Shown here: piece by piece, positions 46,701 to 52,084 of the stretch
How the letters are laid out: each line of letters opens with the position of its first letter
Numbering within the stretch: the first letter of the stretch is position 1
Assembly: GCA_013360285.1 (NCBI GenBank)
Contig: JABWCM010000031.1
Coordinates: 1 to 52,084, forward strand
Reading direction: 5' to 3'
Origin: Myxococcales bacterium
GTDB taxonomy: Bacteria > Myxococcota_A > UBA9042 > JABWCM01
DNA length: 52,084 nucleotides
Translations under genes and position numbers: made by a program
Notes under the pieces: generated by a model
Seen by the model: the letters and a program-made list of their open reading frames with translations, nothing else
Database searches by the model: none
Told to the model about the DNA's origin: nothing

Positions 46701-47454
46701 TTTCGACTATCTGCCCCCGACTTTGCAGAAGCGGCCGGCGATGGACCCGTTTTCTGATGCTCCGCATACCGAATTGTGGACTCCCGAGTTCCCGCCGGAG
46801 CGAGAACTCCATACGATCATGATCGGTGCATATCTTAGCAATAAGGGCGAACTTACGGGGCATGTTGAGGAGCGTCAGCGTGGAGCGACTGCCTTGGCGT
46901 CACGCCACTTTCTCGCTCAATCGGACCGGGAGTCCATCTTGTCGGCAATTCAAACCCGCCTTAGTTTGAGTTTTCCTCTTGTCACTGTCGATGATTTTGA
47001 AGTACTTGGGTTACACGAGCCTGAACAACCCCTGATTGTACGTTATTCGTTTGTTTCACCCGCGGCAAAACAGGGCGGTGGTGATATCAGGGAATTGGAG
47101 TTCCGAGTCTTTCCTGAAGAACTTGGGAAAAACTACGCCCCGTTACCTGAGCGTAGTACGCCCCTGTGGATCAATACGACAGCGATTCAGGACATCGTGT
47201 TGCACTTAACCGCCGAGCCACCGTTGCAGTTTGAAGAAACACCAAAATCGACATCGTTTCATAACCCGTTGTCTACGCTGGACCTTACCGTCGAACGGAA
47301 ACCTGCGACAAAAGAAGGGGACACGTTGGTTATTCGCAAACGTTTGCGTCTGCGTGCGCAAATCGTTGAACCGGAGTCATATGAATTACTGAAGTCGACC
47401 GCGTCCCGAATAGACCGGCTTGACCGTATTCGTATTGGTTTCGGCGTAAAATAG
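43765..47454 (+). CDS. Lipoprotein paralogue of the DUF3857/transglutaminase protein, catalytic residues lost
   Basis: The protein is 1229 residues and starts 11 bases after its paralogue. The lipobox ends GGAC. The layout repeats that of the previous gene: beta domain, helical TPR-like region, DUF3857 (NTMFLLDDWIVVYFSDG, SFVDLEVGDIIEFAYV), transglutaminase-like core, C-terminal beta region. In the core the catalytic Cys region reads KKSGERAILLWAALRYCG and the His region reads RYSYPVVYV, so neither catalytic residue is in place. It is probably a non-catalytic partner of the first, tethered to a membrane. Its TAG is the first edge of repeat copy C. Confidence 0.9.
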   Translation: MALRHAPVLSTTCCRYFWLVTLTILFGGACGPTVTLLKPDNRPIPVQMQQWRSMIEEPGNDSDQVTAAAWNAWLFGNDSDLARRGFLASWQKKGGELSGFGLAEVCSFGPCPRQAAETWLTLLETSSVTLRRVAVHRLVNLLDRVPGLAKQTLPALQARIPKARGSELLDVQAAEILFHQRVFAERKPFSGAPVRWQVEGPYSNASWPPDQWDTGCDSFTREVFTPLGELTLHPLESGAFRAETSIHIRAGGRYLFRVSAGCSVRIQLNQVVLYDKNNLLDYYSVSEDIPTNLTQGDHQLVVWAQTAHGGEKVVVRFVADGQDGETTDDLDSFPTALAAWARAAVALASEDVPTAENALNDVRAIAPDWAPAHLENARKIELGIAVSADVRDDLIDQELQWALSRDATLVAARLEMIRRLVRKGALPAADELVRDGMKLQRSWIEEEDSFAVLGAQVADLNGYRPEAEAVLRGVLETHPDNCGARRSLVEMLMDRPNEAKVWLNLPPGPQACSATVRIPVAIALRAGDAAGAISYVRELRAQEPEDDALFRDEIRALLLAGQHKKARNLLSERQHRYPRSGDYGFWAADIAAELNDTDTSRKEWGALSTGADVDSEHRRRLAALGFDSVFRPFRREGTDVAVQQNALDTITANTMFLLDDWIVVYFSDGSAAYRAHILVRILNESAVYQLGELDVPFGAEVERVRTIKPDGRILEPEDIHEKASLSFVDLEVGDIIEFAYVRFEDFSIPLAPYRAADTFYFQSFDGPVADSRCIVVYADNLKPEFWIRSGGGITPEPIPDLVAPPGFLVRGFRTRHLPQARLEPLAIQGSSNVPQLTVATANWDKIRHAIAGQLRQLQRIPPDLRIKLGQLKTSDKAEVDKIADVFRLIRRAIAEGEGGLLRTSAEYTWAKKSGERAILLWAALRYCGWDAKLLLVHPADRNDDNLRDGANWSRYSYPVVYVRLEKQELWLDLTSGDNGFDYLPPTLQKRPAMDPFSDAPHTELWTPEFPPERELHTIMIGAYLSNKGELTGHVEERQRGATALASRHFLAQSDRESILSAIQTRLSLSFPLVTVDDFEVLGLHEPEQPLIVRYSFVSPAAKQGGGDIRELEFRVFPEELGKNYAPLPERSTPLWINTTAIQDIVLHLTAEPPLQFEETPKSTSFHNPLSTLDLTVERKPATKEGDTLVIRKRLRLRAQIVEPESYELLKSTASRIDRLDRIRIGFGVK

Positions 47455-47640
47455 TTGTGAGCACTAGGTGTCTGGTGTTTTTGGGGGGAATTTTTGGCAA
47501 GCCGAATTTGAGCCGGATCGTCCGGGAAAATCCTGAGTTATATCGGGAATATGGCGCAGGGATTTTTCCGGGCGAGGCGGCCAAAGGTGGCCAAGACAAA
47601 AATTTCATCAAAAAACACCAGCCACCTAGTTCCTTCAGAC
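47454..47640. repeat. Imperfect palindromic intergenic element, copy C
   Basis: About 187 bp, centred near 47547. The arms pair CACTAGGTGTCTGGTGTTTTTG on the left with AACTAGGTGGCTGGTGTTTTTT read from the opposite strand on the right, and alignment continues inward. The core GAGTTATATCGGGAATATGG matches the other copies, but the outer arms differ from the GAGGTTGTGAAAA ends of A, B and D. It lies between convergent genes and could end transcription from both. Confidence 0.85.
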
Positions 47641-47675
47641 CGGGAAAAGCGTGGCAAAATGCCCGATTTTTGTTG

Positions 47676-48614
47676 TTACTTTGACGGTTCTTTGATGCTG
47701 CGCGCAAATACTCCAACGGCAATAGGAATCGGGGAGTCACTGGCGACGCCGATGTTGGCATCAGGGATTGCGACGTGTAGCTGTGTAGAAGACCCGCCGT
47801 CCAAATTGAGAGCCTGATAGCAATCAAACCCGCCGTTTTCTTGTGGTTTTTGTAACAGAATGGCGAATTCGTCCAATAGCAACAATCCTGATGTGGCCAC
47901 AAGCAATACCCGGTTCTTTGTGTCGATACACAATGCTGACCGGCGCGCCAGATTGGGCTTTAAGGTTAACGTTTTGCCGTCGACAATGAGTCGTGGCCCG
48001 GCCTGGATTGCAAATTCGTCGTCGTTGCGATGTTGCCAGTTTCGAGTATGTTCGATACGGGCATTTCCACTCCGCGAGACTGCAAAAACACCCCAATCTA
48101 CTTTGCGGACAGGATTTTTGAGCTCCCCATCTGTTAAGATAAGGCCGAGAGGGCTGAAGTCTTCCAAGAAGAAATTGGCGTTGATCGCTGCCAATGCATT
48201 CGTACGCTCAGCAAGCGCCACCGCCGACAGGGCGCGTTCTCCGTAGATTCGGCTGTCAAGTACACGGAGTGTATAACGTGTGGGATCCAGCCGGATGGCG
48301 TGGAATGGTACTGGAAGGGACGTTGACGGTGCGATGAGTACGGAAAGACGAGATTCGAATCCAGGAGCAAGTTGTCGCCATTGTTCCGGAGTGCCGGCGT
48401 TGGCCGTGTAGCGGGATTGAACAAGCGAAAGAGTGATAACGCAACCGACGATGATGGTAGTAATTAGCGGCAACCTCCTGAGTACTTTTTGAATGTTGTG
48501 GGATGAAAGTGCGTCCCTGTGCCTGTTTTGGGCCGAAGCATCGGTGTTGCTCGCGGTGCTGGATGCAAGAGAAACGCATAAAATCGCAGCGCCGTGCTCG
48601 GGAGGTGTCTGCAT
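47676..48614 (-). CDS. Membrane-anchored phosphodiester glycosidase (NAGPA/DUF2233 family)
   Basis: The protein is 312 residues. One transmembrane helix near residues 48-66 (LPLITTIIVGCVITLSLV) precedes the domain. Family landmarks are AINANFF, LGLILTDGEL, WGVFAVSRSG, AIQAGPRLIVDG and the catalytic LNLDGGSSTQL. The family removes GlcNAc from phosphodiester-linked sugars, and bacterial members act on teichoic-acid-like or exopolysaccharide substrates. The substrate here is not known. It converges on the DUF3857 paralogue. Confidence 0.93.
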   Translation of the reverse strand: MQTPPEHGAAILCVSLASSTASNTDASAQNRHRDALSSHNIQKVLRRLPLITTIIVGCVITLSLVQSRYTANAGTPEQWRQLAPGFESRLSVLIAPSTSLPVPFHAIRLDPTRYTLRVLDSRIYGERALSAVALAERTNALAAINANFFLEDFSPLGLILTDGELKNPVRKVDWGVFAVSRSGNARIEHTRNWQHRNDDEFAIQAGPRLIVDGKTLTLKPNLARRSALCIDTKNRVLLVATSGLLLLDEFAILLQKPQENGGFDCYQALNLDGGSSTQLHVAIPDANIGVASDSPIPIAVGVFARSIKEPSK

Positions 48615-48931
48615 AGAGGGACCGTTCAGTAAGTTACTGTTGCACAGATCATGGGTGCTTTGCTTACGTTTTCGTGTTCCGTTTGAATTTGATCTATCTT
48701 TTTCAGCGATCTATTCATGCGGTATCGAGACTATAACCCAAACGATTTGGCGAAGCCAAGCGCCTTGGACTTACGGAGCTGATGATCGACCAAGGCACGT
48801 TGGATGAGCAATTACGAAGCGCCCCGCCGGAAACTTGAAAAGATCGTTTTAGAAACACGGATTATTGGTCTGGGACATACAGCCTGTTTTAAGTAAGATA
48901 AGATGTCATACAAGTGGCACGAGGTGTAAAC
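48615..48931. other. Intergenic region with possible decayed coding remnant
   Basis: No intact gene is seen. Two short open stretches look coding-like in adjacent frames: MRYRDYNPNDLAKPSALD from 48716, and GEAKRLGLTELMIDQGTLDE continuing one frame over, ending near 48830. Together they could be the tail of a frameshifted gene, but I cannot name it. The region must carry promoters for the genes on both sides. Confidence 0.3.
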
Positions 48932-49930
48932 GTGATCGGAAAAAACATAAATATCCGGCTGGCTTTTTGGGGAGAAACAAGCTCACTTAAGGGTGGTCCA
49001 GGGTTGTTTACGATCCTGTGCGGCATCGTCGTTGGGCTTATGTTGACCTCGCGACTGGCACATGCGAAGCCGTTGGATGAGTTGCTTCAGTTGTTGCCGG
49101 GAGGCGGGACCGTAGCAATGGGCGTGGACTTTCGGGAACTTAGGAAATCCACTCATTTTGCTGCTGCAGTTGGTTTGTTGGCTGACATGGACGACGTAGG
49201 TGCCTTTCGTATGGGGTCGTCAGGGCCATTGTCGCCGGACAACGTTGACGAAATGGCGGTTGTGGTGCTGACAAATGGGCAGCCGGTTGTTGCCATTCGC
49301 GGGGAAAAACTGGACCCGGATGTTGTGACAGGCCATTACCGTGGTGTGTTGGGTTCCAAATTCAAAGATTCTAAGAGCGGTGGTCGCCATGTGTTTACCG
49401 TAGAACCCAATATCGATGCTTTTTTTGCGGATGCCAAAACAGTGGTTGTTGGTCGTCCCAAAGAACTCGCCGAGGCGGTTGCGGTTTCCAATAAGCAGAA
49501 AAAGTCCTTACTGGGCGCCGGATCTTTGAAGGGGCGGATCAAAAAAGCCAAACGAAGTGAACCATTCTGGATTACCGGAGAGTTGTCGGCCAAAAATCGT
49601 AAACAACTCAAGAAACGAAGCGCTGGTGCACTTGCGGATATCGTGGGGTTCACCGGGCACGCGTCTCTGTCGACAGGTTTTGATTTTTTGTTAAAAACCG
49701 ACTGTGCTTCGGAGGAAGGTTCAAATACTTTGTCCAGGTTTGTGGGCACGCGGCTAGATGGATTGAGGGAAAAAACGGCTTTAAGGTTGCTTGGAATTGG
49801 TGCGTATCTTGACAAAATTCAGGTGGAATCAAAGGGAAAAACGGTTGAGCTTGTGGTGAAATTGGCGGAAACGCAGGTAAATACGCTGATGATCGTGGGA
49901 CCGCAGGTTTATCGGGCGATCCGCAATTGA
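48932..49930 (+). CDS. Exported protein of unknown function
   Basis: The GTG at 48932 is preferred because GAGGTG lies seven bases upstream; a GTG at 48914 is in frame but poorly spaced. About 332 residues. A signal peptide with a long n-region ends near RLAHAKP. The mature part has alternating strands and helices (GGGTVAMGVDFRELRKS, KTVVVGRPKELAEAV, LVVKLAETQVNTLM) with Lys-rich stretches, and one Cys. It is loosely reminiscent of DUF3352-type surface proteins, but I do not claim the family. No operon partner overlaps it. Confidence 0.8.
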   Translation: MIGKNINIRLAFWGETSSLKGGPGLFTILCGIVVGLMLTSRLAHAKPLDELLQLLPGGGTVAMGVDFRELRKSTHFAAAVGLLADMDDVGAFRMGSSGPLSPDNVDEMAVVVLTNGQPVVAIRGEKLDPDVVTGHYRGVLGSKFKDSKSGGRHVFTVEPNIDAFFADAKTVVVGRPKELAEAVAVSNKQKKSLLGAGSLKGRIKKAKRSEPFWITGELSAKNRKQLKKRSAGALADIVGFTGHASLSTGFDFLLKTDCASEEGSNTLSRFVGTRLDGLREKTALRLLGIGAYLDKIQVESKGKTVELVVKLAETQVNTLMIVGPQVYRAIRN

Positions 49931-50006
49931 AACCACCGTGAGCGATGCAATACGGGTATTATTGGGGTCAATAAATTGAAATGATTGGGTATATTTCGGG
50001 CGGTCT

Positions 50007-51212
50007 ATGACAAGTCAATTTGAACAGGCATTTGAACAATTTTGCGAAGCTGTTGCGCAAGGTAAGTTAGAGGACGCTCGTAACGCGCAGGAGATGTGCT
50101 GGGAGGCTGGTGGTTCACTGCATCAGGCCGTCGCCCCCTTATTGAAGTCCGCGCTTTGTGCAGTGGACGTTTCCACACATTTTGTCGGGCAGTTGGCCGT
50201 GTGCTACGTATCCCTTGCTACACTCTCACAATCATTGGACCCGTTGGCAGGGCGGTTGGCTGCTCGTCATTTCTTGGATGCGGTGTTGGCTGCACCTAAC
50301 CTGCCTCTTACTATGGCTGGTGCTGTGTCCGCTGGATTTCGGCGGGTTGGTCGAGGAGTACCGCGCGATGCATTCGAAGGATTTGCGCGCGCGATCCAGG
50401 ATGGTCATGTTCGCCGGGCACTTCATTATGCATTGCGGATAGCGGCCACTGATGGAGTGAGTGCTTTGCACGGGTTGGGGTTGGAATTGGCGCTTCAGCA
50501 ACTGGACACGACGGGACGACGCATCGTGACTCAGGATGCGTTACTTCGGCTGTCGGACGCGCTTTCGGATAAGGGACAGGAGTCATTGGCGATTGCGCTG
50601 CTGACGGTCGACAACCTCTTGGCTCCGGGATTTCCCGGGATGCCCAAACCGTACTCTCGCCCTACTATGGCGGAAACGGGGGTTTTTCAATTGGCGGTGG
50701 AGCGACCAGACCATGGGATGGCGCTTTTATCAACGATTGCTGCGTGTTTGAGGGCCAGAGATGAGGTACCAGAGGAGGTATACGCCCACGGTTTGGCGCA
50801 GGTAGAATATATGGCCCACAGGGCTCAGCCTATGCCGACAGGGATGTTTGAGTTTGGCGATCATACCGGTGGGGCGTATCGAGCAATTTGGGCGTCGAAA
50901 AACGAAGCGGAAGCAGAGGCCGCCGCAAGGTCGTACCTTCGCGCTCGCGGGCCAACCCACGAATTTTTTGCGGACTTAACGCTTTTTTGCAGCTTGGCGA
51001 ATACTCATTGGCCGGATCCCGATGTTTTTATTGTTTTGGCTGCTGCTTTTGATTTGTGCCGGTTTGCCGACCTAGGGAAGGTGTCGGTTTCACTTGCAAA
51101 TGCGGCTGCATTGCAGGCGTTGCGATTTGGGAGACTGTACGTACGACAATGGGGTCTGCGGCCGCTTGCGGATTCGGCATTGGAAACGAAGGTTCGTGAG
51201 CGCGTCTGCTAG
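50007..51212 (+). CDS. Helical protein of unknown function
   Basis: The protein is 401 residues with an ATG and only a weak GGGCGG upstream. There is no signal peptide or membrane helix. It is almost all alpha-helical with TPR-like leucine patterns (FCEAVAQGKLEDARNAQEMC, SDALSDKGQESLAIALLTV). The segment GMFEFGDHTGGAYRAIWAS may form a loop between helices. Likely a cytosolic protein-binding solenoid; no enzymatic motif. Confidence 0.8.
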   Translation: MTSQFEQAFEQFCEAVAQGKLEDARNAQEMCWEAGGSLHQAVAPLLKSALCAVDVSTHFVGQLAVCYVSLATLSQSLDPLAGRLAARHFLDAVLAAPNLPLTMAGAVSAGFRRVGRGVPRDAFEGFARAIQDGHVRRALHYALRIAATDGVSALHGLGLELALQQLDTTGRRIVTQDALLRLSDALSDKGQESLAIALLTVDNLLAPGFPGMPKPYSRPTMAETGVFQLAVERPDHGMALLSTIAACLRARDEVPEEVYAHGLAQVEYMAHRAQPMPTGMFEFGDHTGGAYRAIWASKNEAEAEAAARSYLRARGPTHEFFADLTLFCSLANTHWPDPDVFIVLAAAFDLCRFADLGKVSVSLANAAALQALRFGRLYVRQWGLRPLADSALETKVRERVC

Positions 51213-51604
51213 GTGTGCGGAGTTGGGGATGGTGGGCGTTTTTGCCCGCAGGCAGGATAACGCCAAACCGCGCGCGCATTGGGGTCGTGCTCCCTATCCG
51301 TACTTGACCGGCTGCAAGCCCGCCGCTGCGTGGTTACAGTCCGCTTACCCAGAAATCGCAAATATTTTGACGGTCTCGCTGCAAATCCTTGCGGAAAATC
51401 CAGATTAAGTTTGTATTGATTTGTTTTAAATTAGTTCTTTTTGGGGTTGTTTGAATTGATTTCCGCGCGGTCGTGTTGGCGGCCAAGGATTGTGGTTGCG
51501 CTGCAGGGTGGTTTCAGCTAAGAAGCGGCGATACTGGGTGATGCGCTTAGCTAAGTGCATGAATGCATTGTTTCACCAACCATTCCAAAAGGATAAAAGA
51601 CCGA
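51213..51604. other. 392-base gap without a supported gene
   Basis: An open frame runs through to 51408, but it starts inside the previous gene and lacks its own start and ribosome-binding site. AT-rich sequence at 51408-51460 and the palindrome CTTAGCTAAG at 51546-51555 probably belong to the promoter of the small lipoprotein gene that follows. Confidence 0.4.
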
Positions 51605-51970
51605 TTGAAAAGCTGGATTGCTGTGCTGTGTGTTCTCGTCGGATTGGCGTTGACGGTTTCTTCGGGTTGCAAAAAAGAGCCATGTGAAGCGGCTCTGGCA
51701 AACATGAAGAAAATCGCCGAATCTATGGGAGAAAAGGGAGGTAAACCGCCCACAGCCGACGAAGAAAAGGTGTTCCTTGCGGGTTGCGCAAAATGGCCAG
51801 ACGAAATTAAAACATGCATGGCGGATGCATCCGATGAGAAGTCTGCAGAAGTATGTTTCAGCAAATTAACAAAAATCGATGCGTCAATGGCTGCGCCGGC
51901 AGCGGATCCCGCCGCCACACCGACAGAGGGTAAACCAGCTACCGAAGGTGGTGAGCCGAAACCAGAATAG
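51605..51970 (+). CDS. Small lipoprotein
   Basis: The preferred start is the TTG at 51605, which gives a compact lipoprotein signal (SWIAVLCVLVGLALTVSSGC) with AAGGA about eleven bases upstream. An in-frame ATG at 51563 adds fourteen residues but has no ribosome-binding site. The mature protein has three further Cys in short helices (CEAALANMKKIAE, GCAKWPDEIKTCM), reminiscent of the small Cys lipoprotein at 18193, and ends in an Ala/Pro/Glu-rich tail. The function is unknown. Repeat copy D starts 22 bases after the stop. Confidence 0.78.
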   Translation: MKSWIAVLCVLVGLALTVSSGCKKEPCEAALANMKKIAESMGEKGGKPPTADEEKVFLAGCAKWPDEIKTCMADASDEKSAEVCFSKLTKIDASMAAPAADPAATPTEGKPATEGGEPKPE

Positions 51971-51991
51971 TTCATTTTGATGTGTCTCTCT

Positions 51992-52084
51992 GAGTTTGTG
52001 AAAAAATATGGGGACGGACTTGGACGCGAGGATTTTGGTCCCGATGCCCGGAAGAAAACCGAGTAATATCGGGAATATTGCGCA
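51992..52084. repeat. Palindromic intergenic element, copy D (left arm only, cut by window edge)
   Basis: GAGTTTGTGAAAAAAT at the left end and the core GAGTAATATCGGGAATATTG at 52061-52080 match copies A-C; the sequence aligns without gaps to the right arm of copy B read from the other strand. From the core position the full element should end near 52150, outside the window. Confidence 0.8.

Noticed and set aside
48352-48361. tRNA T-loop-like GATTCGAATC
   Set aside because: No acceptor, D or anticodon arms fit around it, and it encodes the conserved GFESR region of the phosphodiester glycosidase.
51094-51408. + strand frame beyond the end of the helical protein gene
   Set aside because: It starts inside the preceding gene in another frame, has no ribosome-binding site and no recognisable sequence pattern.

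Overview
The window reads as bacterial chromosome from a Gram-negative, envelope-rich organism, probably a deltaproteobacterial-type lineage (Myxococcota or Bradymonadota-like). That assignment is inferred from style, not from a marker gene. The clues are lipoproteins with long Asp/Ser/Gly spacers after the lipobox, a large Ig-repeat/LamG lipoprotein, SUMF1-fold lipoproteins, PEGA and TPR proteins, a degenerate Ser/Thr kinase fused to a periplasmic tail, and large DUF3857/transglutaminase-like proteins. Base composition looks balanced. I see no rRNA, tRNA, CRISPR array, transposase or phage structural gene.

Layout. 1-3551 (-): partial Ig-repeat/LamG lipoprotein. 3777-4781 (-): MepM-like M23 endopeptidase, divergent from a three-gene (+) cassette (4990-9302) of a double AAA+ ATPase of the type found with contractile injection systems, a cytosolic muramidase/PG-binding/M15 peptidase fusion, and a degenerate SUMF1-like protein. 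9592-13329 (+): PPi-type phosphofructokinase and a hybrid histidine kinase. 21613-13378 (-): rlmD, secreted TldD, small lipoprotein, outer-membrane barrel, HEAT protein, TPR/PEGA protein and SUMF1 lipoprotein. 21715-26341 (+): glycine-rich lipoprotein and GH13 lipoprotein. 26430-28967 (+): larB and larC. 29013-32140 (+): LolA-like protein, OM barrel and rph. 32141-32598: DnaA-box cluster. 35314-32599 (-): pseudokinase with a frameshift in an A8 run. 35821-47454 (+): tightly coupled PaoABC-like molybdenum aldehyde oxidoreductase, a Cys-rich 85-residue protein and two giant DUF3857 proteins. The rest holds a phosphodiester glycosidase, two unknown proteins and a small lipoprotein.

The most notable non-genic signal is a family of imperfect palindromes of about 160-187 bp (9293-9454, 27251-27411, 47454-47640, 51992 to the window end). 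They share a core close to GAGTAATATCGGGAATATTG and each sits at, or just after, the stop codon of a + strand gene. Other structure includes a 21-bp AT-rich tandem array upstream of the HEAT gene, a 22-bp perfect palindrome spanning the larC stop codon, a tetranucleotide tract after the GH13 gene, and three perfect DnaA 9-mers in the two gaps flanking the pseudokinase.

The strongest candidate for an undescribed system is the AAA+ / muramidase-peptidase / SUMF1-like cassette. The palindrome family is the strongest candidate for an undescribed repeat.
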